The notes below the pieces were generated by a model that saw only the letters and a list, made by a program, of their open reading frames with translations, was not told the origin of the DNA and ran no database searches. Of a stretch of 23,035 nt of DNA, positions 8,502-16,622 are shown piece after piece; the first letter of the stretch is position 1; each line of letters starts with the position of its first letter. The DNA is from Ophiostoma sp. CBS 140.51. Its lineage: Eukaryota; Ascomycota; Sordariomycetes; Ophiostomatales; Ophiostomataceae. The position numbers and the translations under genes were made by a program. The stretch spans positions 1 to 23,035 of the forward strand of contig JANSLP010000434.1 of assembly GCA_029298735.1 (NCBI GenBank), in the 5' to 3' direction.

Positions 8502-9812
8502 TTAGAAAATGGCCAAACAGTTGGGTGGACTGCTGACACCGCCCGGCATGTTCAGCGGTGAGCTCGAAACGAAGAACGTCCAGCGCTGATGCTCTGCGCA
8601 CATGCGGCTCAGCGCCTCGAGGTCAAACAGCTCACCAACGGGCAGACCCCATGCGGGCAGCAGGTACTCGTGCATGAACAGACCGGGGACGTCCTCGCCG
8701 CCTTCGCGCTTGTATGACTTTTGCGGCGGGTAGACCTCAAACGAGACGGCATCGCCAGCCACAGCCGAGAAGCCCGTGTCCCAAATCCACCGCAGCATCT
8801 CCTCGGTGCCCTCGACACCGGCGTGCTGCGGGTTCGAGCTCTGCGCATAGGCCAGCTTGTCGGCCGGGCTCATTTGCATGTCCCACTCCTGCGTGAGGCC
8901 GATGCGCACAAACAGAATATCGCCTCGCTGGAAGGTGACGCCCTGCACGCGGGCAATGTCTTGCAGGACACTGAGCGGAACGGCATGGTCGCTCAGCGCC
9001 TTGTACTTAATGTCCGGCAGGTGCGTCTTGGCGTACTCGACATAGTCCAGCAGCACGCCGCGGCCGACAATGCCCTCCTGTGCCCAGTGGTGAATGCCGA
9101 TGCGCGTGTTGGAGCGGTCTGTAATTTCGGACGTGGTCACGCCGCCGTAAAACAGGCGCTGGTCGGAGCCTGGGTAGGGTGATGAAAAATGGCGCAGACC
9201 GTCCCACTGCGAGGACTGCTGCGGGTTGAAAATGTAGACGTCGTCGAAGCCCGCGCCGCCTAGCAGGGACATAATGTGGTGCTGAGTGGGCGCGCGGTTG
9301 AAGTTGGCAATGTCGAGCTTGGTCAGGTCCCAGTTGAGGGCGACGCGCTTGCCGGTGCGGATACAAGAGGCAGCTGCCGAGGCAACAACGTCTGGAGTCA
9401 ACAGACACAGCCGGCCAAGACCCTCCTCGCGAGAGCCGGGGGCGCCGGGCCAAACTCGGCGCTTGTCGGGAAGTTCATCGTAGGAGAGTGAGTGGACGTC
9501 GACAGGAGAGGTTGAGGAAGCCGGTGTCAGGTCGGTGGCAGGAGTGTTGACAACAGTCTCGGCAGCCGGCTGGGCATCGGCGACCTCAACAACAACGGCA
9601 TCTTCAATGGGCTGTTCTGAGCTGAGTTCGGCAGCTTGTGTTGGCGCGGGAGCCTGAGCCTCAGTTTGTGTTTCCTCCTCTGTTGTCACCGGCACAGCGG
9701 TCTCTGTTTGTACCTCAACGGGCTGCTCCTCAACTTTGGGGGCCTCCTCCGTGTTGGATGTCTGCACCGTCACAGCTGCGGCCGAATCCGGCGTCAAGTG
9801 TAACGATCCCAT
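8502..9812 (-). CDS. cyclase-family protein (kynurenine formamidase-like) with acidic N-terminal extension
   Basis: A 436-residue member of the metal-dependent cyclase/kynurenine formamidase superfamily, many of whose members hydrolyse amide or ester bonds. Residues from about 105 on form the family domain: VWPGAP (120-125), SSQWDGLRHF (200-209), GIHHW (239-243), GRGVLLDY (250-257) and, near the C-terminus, SSSPLNMPGGVSSPPN. SSQWDGLRH corresponds to the H-x-G-T-H-x-D-x3-H metal motif of kynurenine formamidases: D204 and H208 are kept, but the second histidine is Q202, as I recall for other fungal members. Residues 1-105 are an E/T/P/A/V-rich, probably disordered extension. The start at 9812 has A at -3 and G at +4; an in-frame ATG at 9851 adds 13 residues but has a poorer context. 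The substrate is unknown. Confidence 0.9.
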   Translation of the reverse strand: MGSLHLTPDSAAAVTVQTSNTEEAPKVEEQPVEVQTETAVPVTTEEETQTEAQAPAPTQAAELSSEQPIEDAVVVEVADAQPAAETVVNTPATDLTPASSTSPVDVHSLSYDELPDKRRVWPGAPGSREEGLGRLCLLTPDVVASAAASCIRTGKRVALNWDLTKLDIANFNRAPTQHHIMSLLGGAGFDDVYIFNPQQSSQWDGLRHFSSPYPGSDQRLFYGGVTTSEITDRSNTRIGIHHWAQEGIVGRGVLLDYVEYAKTHLPDIKYKALSDHAVPLSVLQDIARVQGVTFQRGDILFVRIGLTQEWDMQMSPADKLAYAQSSNPQHAGVEGTEEMLRWIWDTGFSAVAGDAVSFEVYPPQKSYKREGGEDVPGLFMHEYLLPAWGLPVGELFDLEALSRMCAEHQRWTFFVSSSPLNMPGGVSSPPNCLAIF

Positions 9813-10400
9813 CGTTTGTGTGGTTTGGTTGGATAGGTGACAGGAGCACATTGGGGGCGGATGTGAGGTGTCGTATCGTATGATGAATGGACCAAGTGCA
9901 AGCAAGGAGAGTAAGACTGAGGAGATTGAGAAATGTTGCGTCTTTCGTTTTTCTTTCGTTTTTCTTCTTCCCCGTGTTTGAGAGAGAAAGTGCAATGTCG
10001 TGCTTCCCCAGATTGTCAAAACTCGATTAAGGGTCGGACGGAATGTCTTGTGTTTGAAAATGCTCGAAAAGGTACGCAATGTCTCTGGCCGTCCGAGAAA
10101 ATACTCCGAGTTTGTCTACAGATGGTCAGCACACGCGAGAAAATGGACCAGAGGCAGCCAAGATGGGGCACGAGTCAGTTTCTTTTTTCAGCCTTTTTTG
10201 TCTCGTCTTTCTGTCTGGTGCTTTGTGATCTTGTGCCGCTCTGTTTCCTCATGTCTTCCCTGTCCCCTTCCTTCGTTTTGTCTTGGTGCTCACGCGGTCG
10301 TGGAACGTCGCCACATGCAACGCGGTCCCCTCCACGGCAAAAAACTCACGGAGCTTGGAGAGAGAGAGAAAAAAAACAGTTGACGCACGAGGACTACCGT

Positions 10401-10484
10401 ACTCCGTAGCTTCCCCACAAAATGCACCAATTTTTTTGGCCACCCTCTTCATCAAAAGCCACCCCAAAATGCACTCCGTAGCTT
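10401..10484 (+). repeat. two direct copies of ACTCCGTAGCTT
   Basis: Perfect 12-bp copies at 10401-10412 and 10473-10484. AAAATGCAC also occurs twice nearby (about 10418-10426 and 10466-10474). The region looks like a small diverged duplication of about 50-70 bp. Confidence 0.6.
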
Positions 10485-11358
10485 TCTCTCCACGAAATCT
10501 CCGCACCCAGAAATCACAATATCGCAATATTGGCTAGTTAGCGTTGCATCCAGCGGAATGTGCCACTGATGGGCGTGATTGGAGAGTGGTCTGGATTGCA
10601 GGGGGGGGGGGTGCTAGTCTTGCTTTGTCTGTCCGGCAGTGATTTCTTTCTTCTGTCCATTCTTTCATGAACAACCATAAACGTGCCAATAAAACTAAAA
10701 CAAGGGACTAAAAGAACAGAGACGGCCTTGCGGGCGCAGGTGGCACCTCGAGGAAAGCACTTGTTCAACCTTTTGCCCGAGATTTGGTTCATGCGTGTTT
10801 GATTTATTCTATTTTACGGTAACAGGCGTTTGACAAATTTATGTATGAATCATGGCAAAAAACGGAAAATAGAAGATCATAAAAGCAATGCAGAGAAAAG
10901 CAAACAAAAAAAAGAAAACAAGGGAGCCGCAGAAGTACAAAGAGATGTCACGCAGAGTAAAGAATGTAGCATGAACTTGAATTTGTGGCCATGAAACCAA
11001 CAATTTTTGGAACCAAAAAAAAAAAAACCACTTCAACTTCATACCATGATGCCAGAAAGCGGTGATGTGGGCATCTAGTGAAAAGTGCTTGAAGGAATAC
11101 AGGTTAAATGAGGTGCAACTCTCTGCCGTGGAGGGATGCGGTAGGAAAGGGAGGCAGCGGAGGGGGTTTGTAGTTGTTGGACCCCCCTTGTGAATATAAG
11201 ACAGATGTTGAAGTGAAACAAGATAAGAGTGAATAGAATGGAGGGAGAGTGTATGTGAAAGAGGTGCTTGGAGTTCCTGATTTGCAAATTGTGTGGTAGG
11301 CCTGGTCTGATTCGGGATGTAGAAAAAGTATGTGGGAGAGAGGGGCGGGGAAGCCTCC

Positions 11359-11366
11359 TATTTATA
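11359..11366 (-). promoter_or_regulatory. TATA box of an orphan minus-strand promoter
   Basis: On the minus strand this reads TATAAATA inside GGTTATAAATAGGAGG, followed by C/T-rich sequence of the kind seen at fungal transcription starts. Transcription would run towards lower coordinates from about 11330. The first ATG (11074) opens a frame of 11 codons plus stop, whose last codons overlap a GTATGA donor-like sequence. AATAAATC follows near 10800. No downstream coding exon was found. Confidence 0.4.
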
Positions 11367-11865
11367 ACCGGAGAGGAGAGGTGCCGGCGGCGGCGAAGCC
11401 GGCGAGCAAACGGCCCGAAAAATGCACGGCAAACGCATTGCAAACGAAAACGTGGGGCTGGTCGACAGTGAGGGGGAGGTGAAAGGGAACTCGAGGTCTT
11501 CGACAGATGGTTTCAGAGTCGACGGTGATCGAGAAGTGAAAAGCAGAAAAGTAAACAAAGGTCGAGCCAAAGATGGCGATCAAGTGACGGGAACGTGATG
11601 TGTATCGCAGCGTGTGCTGACAGTGCCCAACTCAACAACCGCACTGGTAGGGAAAATGCAAGTGAGGTATAAGTGAGCAGGGTGGTGGTGGACAGTAAAT
11701 AGGATGGTGAGAGCACGTCAAGCAAAGTCTCAACTCCTCGAAACTCGAAAGGCGCGACATTAGGAAGGTGCAGGTCACCGACAAACGGAAAGTGCAATAA
11801 AAAAAGAGTTGCGATACTTGCATGAAAAGGCAACAAGCTTCACAAAGAATCTAAAAAAGTCTTCG

Positions 11866-11930
11866 TGGTATCTCCGTGTATTGAACACGGGACCTGTCGC
11901 ATTGAAACATGCCAAAACAGGGCAAATACG
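11866..11930 (-). pseudogene. tRNA-derived relic (truncated, non-functional tRNA)
   Basis: On the minus strand, CGTATTT (11930-11924) can pair with AGATACC (11873-11867) at six of seven positions as an acceptor stem. A perfect 5-bp T-arm (CCGTG/CACGG) encloses the loop TTCAATA at 11874-11890. Between them are only 33 bases instead of about 42. The 3' half of an anticodon arm and a variable loop (TGCGACAGGTC) are recognisable, but the 5' half of the anticodon stem is missing, as if 8-10 bases were deleted. Box B is imperfect. The likely reading is a decayed tRNA gene; its original amino acid cannot be told. Coincidence is not excluded. Confidence 0.4.
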
Positions 11931-12208
11931 AAACAAATAGCCTCGCAAGTATATTTAACAAATATTGTCCAGTTCAAGGTGCCCCAAATAAGAATTACAG
12001 TGAATCCATCATTTGAGAAGCTAAAATCCATTGTCAAACGCTTTCTTTCATGTGGCTGTTGTACTTGAATTTAGCCTCGGAAAACAAAATCACATTTAAA
12101 AAGGGTTTACTATAAACATTCACCGGTTATGGACGACCGGCCGAACATCTTTGAACGTTAGATTTTATTTTATTATTATTTTTTTAGCTTCATCTATGAG
12201 GACATTAT

Positions 12209-13801
12209 CTAGTAGTGGTCCTCCACGGACAGAGTACCCGTCTTGGTGATGAGGAACTCGTTAACAGCAACGTCCTTGCCACTCTCCTTGCCGACACCGC
12301 TGTCCTTGATACCACCAAAGGGCGCTTCTGTGGCGGAAGCGTTGCCCGTGTTGAGGCCAATCATGCCAGCTTCGAGGTTCTCAAACATGCGCCACAGACG
12401 GTCAATGTTCTTGGTAAAGACGTAGCTGGCCAGGCCCATGCTGGTGTTGTTGGCGCGCTGGACGGCCTCCTCCTCAGTGTCGAACACAGAGATACCCAGA
12501 ATGGGCGCAAAGACCTCGTCCTGGGCCATGGCCATGGCGTCGGTAATGCCCGTGAGGACAGTGGGAGACATGAAGTAGCCCTCGCCGGCCGACTCACGGC
12601 AGCCCTGGCCGAGCACGACCTTGGCACCACCCTTGACGGCGTCCTGGAAGAGCTCCTCGCCCTTGTCAAGACCACGCGGGGTGGTGACGGGACCCAGAGT
12701 GGTGCCTTCAGTCAGACCGTGGCCGAGCTTGAGCTTCTGGGTCTCGGCGACAATTCGCTCCACAAAGGCGTCGTGGATGCCGCGCTGGACATAGACGCGG
12801 TTGGCGGAGACACAGGCCTGGCCGGCGTGGCGCCACTTGAGGGACTGCAGCTGAGTGACTGCCTGCTCAAGGCTGGCATCGTCAAAGATGATAAAGGGGC
12901 AGTTGCCGCCAAGCTCGAGTGTGCACTTCTTCAGGTTGCGAGCACACAGGCCCGAGATAATCTTGCCGACGCGCGTGCTGCCAGTGAAGGTGACCTTCTT
13001 GACGAGGGGGTGCAGGCAAAGAGACTCTGCAACTGCAGGTGTGTTCTCGAGGGTTGTAGAGAGAACGTTGAGGGCACCGGGAGGGAAGCCAGCACGGTGG
13101 GCAAGCTGTGCCAGGCAGAATGCCGTCAGGGGCGTCTCGGGTGACGTCTTGACGACCATTGTGCAGCCAGCGGCCAGAGCAGCGCCAGCTTTTCTGAGGA
13201 CAAGAGCCAGAGGGAAGTTCCATGGCACCAGAGCAACAGCCGTGCCGATCGGCTGCTTGATGACCAGACCACGACGGCCGGGCAGTGCCGAGTTGAGCGT
13301 AGCACCCTGGATGCGGTCTGCCTCGCCTGTGAACCACCATGTGAATGTGGTGCCGTAGTCAATCTCGCCCAATGCCTCAGCCAGCGGCTTGCCGGTCTCC
13401 AGAACCAAGATACGAGCCAGGTCGTCGCGTGCGGCAACAATCAGCTGGTGCCACAGGCCCAGTGTCTGCGCACGCTTGCGCGGCGTCCACTTGGAGTACT
13501 CGAGGAAAGCAGCGTGTGCCGTCTTAACCGCCTCGTCAACGTCAGCGGGCGCGCTGTCCGGGCACGAGGCCCAGGCCTTGCCGGAACCCGGGTCAATGAC
13601 ATCGAAGCGGTTGCCCGACGCGGCGGGCGTCCACTTGCCGTTGACAAAATTGTCGGTGTGGAGGAGATCGGGGTCGTTGAGGGTGAAGGGGAGCGTTGTG
13701 GACGTCATTGTGGCGGTTGTGAGTGTGCGAATAGGAGGTGAGAATGTGGAAAGCGTCGTGAGTCGAGATGAGAAGGTGCGAACGAGTCCCCGGGTGAGCA
13801 T
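12209..13801 (-). CDS. succinate-semialdehyde dehydrogenase-type ALDH
   Basis: A 530-residue aldehyde dehydrogenase closest in pattern to succinate-semialdehyde dehydrogenases, which oxidise succinate semialdehyde to succinate with NAD(P)+ in the GABA shunt. The catalytic residues are all visible: N195 in PWNFP, K218 in VVKTSPE, FTGSTRVG at 272-279, E296 in LELGG and C330 in GQACVSANR. The C-terminal APFGGIKDSG is also typical. The first ATG in the frame is at 13801. Residues 1-31 are rich in R, S, T and L without acidic residues, as in a mitochondrial presequence. A second in-frame ATG at 13708 (residue 32) has a better context and would give a 499-residue protein without the presequence. 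A related semialdehyde or aliphatic ALDH is possible. Confidence 0.92.
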   Translation of the reverse strand: MLTRGLVRTFSSRLTTLSTFSPPIRTLTTATMTSTTLPFTLNDPDLLHTDNFVNGKWTPAASGNRFDVIDPGSGKAWASCPDSAPADVDEAVKTAHAAFLEYSKWTPRKRAQTLGLWHQLIVAARDDLARILVLETGKPLAEALGEIDYGTTFTWWFTGEADRIQGATLNSALPGRRGLVIKQPIGTAVALVPWNFPLALVLRKAGAALAAGCTMVVKTSPETPLTAFCLAQLAHRAGFPPGALNVLSTTLENTPAVAESLCLHPLVKKVTFTGSTRVGKIISGLCARNLKKCTLELGGNCPFIIFDDASLEQAVTQLQSLKWRHAGQACVSANRVYVQRGIHDAFVERIVAETQKLKLGHGLTEGTTLGPVTTPRGLDKGEELFQDAVKGGAKVVLGQGCRESAGEGYFMSPTVLTGITDAMAMAQDEVFAPILGISVFDTEEEAVQRANNTSMGLASYVFTKNIDRLWRMFENLEAGMIGLNTGNASATEAPFGGIKDSGVGKESGKDVAVNEFLITKTGTLSVEDHY

Positions 13802-14775
13802 AGGCTGGGGTCGGGACAAAGCGACGGGATGAGAATGAAAAAGACGGCAGGAGCAGGCGAGTGTCGTTCGATAGAGTCCGATTTAGGAAAGAACGCTCGG
13901 TATAAGTCTGGGGGAATGAGGGAAGGGGCCAAGCAGCAATCTGGGGGAAAGAGCAACCTTCAAGCGTCCAAGGCACAAAGAACCGAAATATGGAACTGGT
14001 CGGTCGTGTTCCGCGGCTCTTTCAGGCACGATTGCGTGGTACGTTTCTTTGACCTTTCGTTGGTTCCTGGAAGTGGTGCGGAGAGCGACACGAGGCGAAG
14101 AGCGGAGGCGAGAGCGGAAAGCGGAGGCAGAAAGCGGAGAAGCAAAAAGTAGAATGTCAGGAAAAGAAAGTTGGCAGGCAACTGGCACACAGACCGGCAA
14201 ACAGACTAGCACCACAAAGGATCGCTGGGTGGCACTGCAGATGAAAAGAGGCACGCTCCGCCCTTGTGGATGGGCGCACGAGGTCACAGCAAAGTGGCAC
14301 GAAGCAGCTACCCTGTCTGTTGGTCACATTTGGGCAACCTGATATTCATTGGGGGCCACTGGGAGTCCGCTTTCAGTCCTCGTAACCGCCGGCGAACCCA
14401 CTGTCAACCCGCTGGGCTGTCACGCTGGTGTCTGTTGGCGTGCGCTGGGACGTGCTGGGAACGCCTCGAGAGACAGGCCCAAGGCCATTCCAGTTTAGCG
14501 CTCGTTGACGGCGTTTTTCCACATGTTCTTTTTTTCTCCCAGTCTTTTCTCGCCTTCTTGCTCGCCGGTCGCCCTCTAAATTTTTGTTTTGCTTTTTGTC
14601 GTGTCGCCGAGTCGTGTCGGGAGTCACCACACCCTTTTGCCTCGCTTGTTTGCCTCCTCCCACACCCACGCCCTGCTTCAATCTGGGGTAATGGGGCTGA
14701 TCCACGCGTCTGGGATTTTCGTCTTTTTTTCTCTCACTATCTTATTTTTTCTCCTCTCGGCTGATGCCTTCTGAG

Positions 14776-14785
14776 AATATATATT
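14776..14785 (+). promoter_or_regulatory. TATA-type element of the sugar-porter gene
   Basis: AATATATATT, followed by a strongly pyrimidine-rich stretch (about 14786-14840) suited to a transcription start, lies about 180 bp upstream of the ATG at 14962. Position and context fit a core promoter; AT-richness alone would not prove it. Confidence 0.35.
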
Positions 14786-14828
14786 GACCCTCTCTTATCT
14801 CTTCCCCATACCTCTCTAACTTATCTCC

Positions 14829-14889
14829 CTGTGATCCTTCCTGTGATTTCCTGTGACCACAGTCTGTGTTCTTTTGACTCTTCCTGTGA
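14829..14889 (+). repeat. four CTGTGA motifs in the transporter leader
   Basis: CTGTGA occurs at 14829-14834, 14841-14846, 14851-14856 and 14884-14889; three of these are part of TTCCTGTGA. They probably lie in the 5' leader of the sugar-porter mRNA. A repeated regulatory or RNA-binding motif is possible, as is simple drift of a C/T/G-rich leader. Confidence 0.6.
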
Positions 14890-14961
14890 TATCGACCGCA
14901 TTGTCACTTCGTCACCGACACGTCGACACAACATCACGATACAACAAGCCACATTGTCGAC

Positions 14962-16622
14962 ATGGCCACCACCGTCGCGACTCCTCGTCGCAAGACGAAC
15001 CTCTACAACCGTCTCGTCACCGTTGCCGTCGCTTTCGGCTCTCTGGTATGTTCCCACCAGCAATATTATCATTGTTTTCTTTGCAGTCGTCGCTGACATG
15101 ACAGACGTACGGTTACTCTTCCTCGATCATTGGCTCGACCATTGGCCAGCCTGGCTGGTATGAGTTCTTCAACTTGCCCCAGGACGGCGAGCCTGGCTAC
15201 ACCACCACGACTACCCACGCCATCGCGACTGCCAACGGTCTCTACAGCGCTGGTGGTGCCATTGGCTCGCTCTTTGTCATGTGGGCGGCCACGGCTCTTG
15301 GCCGCAAGCGTTGTATCCAGATGGGCGCCGCGTGGGCCCTTCTCGGCGGTGCTCTTCAGGGCGGCGCCGCCAACCTGGCTATGTTCCAGGTCGGTCGGGT
15401 CTTCTGCGGCATCGGTATCGGTCTGCTCGTCACGGTCTGCCCCATGTACATGTCTGAGCTCGCGCCGCCCGATCAGCGCGGCTGGCTCGTCGGCCACCAC
15501 GCGATCTTCCTCGTCTTCGGCTACATGCTGAGCGCGTGGCTCGGCTACGCTTGCTACTTTGCCACCAACGTCAACTCGTCGTTTGCCTGGCGCTTCCCGC
15601 TGTCGATGCAGTGCTTCGCGCCGCTCGTCCTTCTCATCACCTCATTCTGGATCCCCTTCTCGCCTCGCTGGTTGGTGCAAAAGGGCCGTCTCGAAGAGGC
15701 CTGGGACGTTCTGCGCACGCTGCGCGCATCGCCTTCCGACCCAGACAACCTTGTAGCCAAGGAGGAGTTGTACCAGGCCAAGATGCAGATTGCTCTCGAC
15801 GCTGCCAAGCTCAAGGCTACGGGCTACGGTCCCTGGATGGCTGTCATCAAGAAGAAGAGCTATCGCAAGCGCATGATTATTGGTTTCCTGACGCAATGGG
15901 GTGCCGAGTTTGCAGGTCCCCTCGTGATCAACAACTACGCCGTCCTCCTTTACACGAACCTAGGCCAAACTGGGTCAATGCCGCTTCTTTTGTCTGCTCT
16001 GTGGCTGACGACGGCCGGTATCATCTACAACCCTGGCGGTGCCTGGCTGCACGACAAGGTCAACTCGCGCCGCGGTATGTTCATTTTTGGTCTGTTTGGC
16101 TGCTTGTTCACCACCGTCGGCCTCGCTGCCTGCATTGCTCGTTTCGCCGGTACCGACAACAAGGCCGGTAACGCTGCTGGTGTCTTCTTCGTCTTCTTCT
16201 ACCTCACCTTCCAGGGCACCTTCTGCGACACGACCATGTACACGTACGTTTCGGAGCTGTGGCCCACCGAGATCCGTCCCATCGGCATGGGCTTCTCGCT
16301 GTTTGGCCAGTTCGCCGCCACGTTGATCCTGCTGCAGACCGCACCCATTGGTTTCGTCACCATCGGCTGGAAGTACTACCTGGTCATCATTATCTGGTGC
16401 GCCGTCTTCATCCCTATTGTCTACTTCTTCTTCCCCGAGACCGCCAAGCTGTCTCTCGAAGAGGTTGGCCAGCGCTTTGGTGACGATGTCGCCGTGCACG
16501 TCAACGACATCTCCGAGGCCCAGCGCAAGGAGCTTGACGAGTTCCTCAAGACCACCGATGTTGTGCACATGGAGGGCTCTGAGAAGGTGGCCGCCGCTGC
16601 TCAGCCGCGTGAGATCTCATAG
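14962..16622 (+). CDS. MFS transporter of the sugar-porter family
   Basis: Predicted as 14962-15045 joined to 15105-16622, 533 residues, with about 12 membrane segments. Exon 1 supplies the cytosolic N-terminus and the start of the first membrane helix, which continues after the intron as TYGYSSSIIGSTIGQPGW. Family marks: LGRKR at about 93-97 (loop 2-3), MYMSELAPPDQRG at 142-154 (E-x6-R type, loop 4-5), PFSPRWL at 212-218 (the PESPR position after helix 6) and PETAKLSLEE at 472-481 (the PETKG position after helix 12). It is probably a plasma-membrane H+ symporter or facilitator for a sugar, polyol or related compound; the substrate cannot be read from motifs. The divergent neighbour is the ALDH gene, which may be chance. 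No ATG lies between the TATA element and the chosen start. Confidence 0.93.
15046..15104 (+). other. intron in the sugar-porter gene (59 nt)
   Basis: Donor GTATGT, branch site GCTGAC at 15092-15097 and acceptor GACAG ending at 15104; both exons are in phase 0. The earlier TTGCAG ending at 15086 would also keep the frame but brings in an in-frame TGA, and retaining the intron also gives a stop. The later acceptor must therefore be used for a full protein. Confidence 0.9.

Larger units (their letters stand above)
9813..12208. other. 2.4-kb stretch without a recognisable protein gene
   Basis: The first 150 bases or so are the C/T-rich leader of the cyclase gene on the minus strand. Further on are a run of 11 G (10601-10611), a run of 13 A (11015-11027), two copies of ACTCCGTAGCTT, a minus-strand TATA-type promoter (11359-11366) with a pyrimidine-rich leader, and a tRNA-derived relic (11866-11930). 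The ATG-initiated frames, such as the 84-codon one at 10538-10792 (-) and the 67-codon one at 10839-11042 (-), show no family features; the latter translates a poly-T run. The end near 12160-12200 is T-rich and is the 3' region of the ALDH gene. Confidence 0.55.
13802..14961. promoter_or_regulatory. divergent promoter region of the ALDH and sugar-porter genes
   Basis: No credible gene lies here. Around 14085-14155 is a purine-rich block with repeated GCGGAGGC/AGCGGA units. The last 190 bases before the transporter carry a TATA-type element and a leader without upstream ATGs. The frames of about 100-166 codons in this stretch have no family features. Confidence 0.5.

Noticed and set aside
8502..8519. 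Possible CaaX prenylation signal at the end of the cyclase-family protein
   Set aside because: The cysteine is five residues from the end, not four.
10538..10792. 84-codon minus-strand frame with ATG start
   Set aside because: It reads through the run of 11 G, has no family features and no evident start context; kept only as part of the orphan transcription unit question.
11867..11890. Retrotransposon primer-binding site (TGG followed by tRNA-complementary bases)
   Set aside because: No LTR end, polypurine tract or reverse-transcriptase frame is present nearby; the tRNA-relic reading explains more of the sequence.
12215..13144. 309-codon plus-strand frame
   Set aside because: Antisense shadow of the ALDH gene.
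13802..13819. Extension of the ALDH frame to 13819
   Set aside because: The codon at 13817-13819 reads TTG, not ATG; the first ATG of the frame is at 13801.
13829..14152. 107-codon plus-strand frame in the divergent promoter
   Set aside because: Its second half is the translated purine-rich block; it lies in the leader/promoter of the ALDH gene.
15174..15176. Start of the sugar porter at 15174
   Set aside because: The codon is TTG; a proper ATG, a first exon and a consensus intron exist upstream and complete the first membrane helix.
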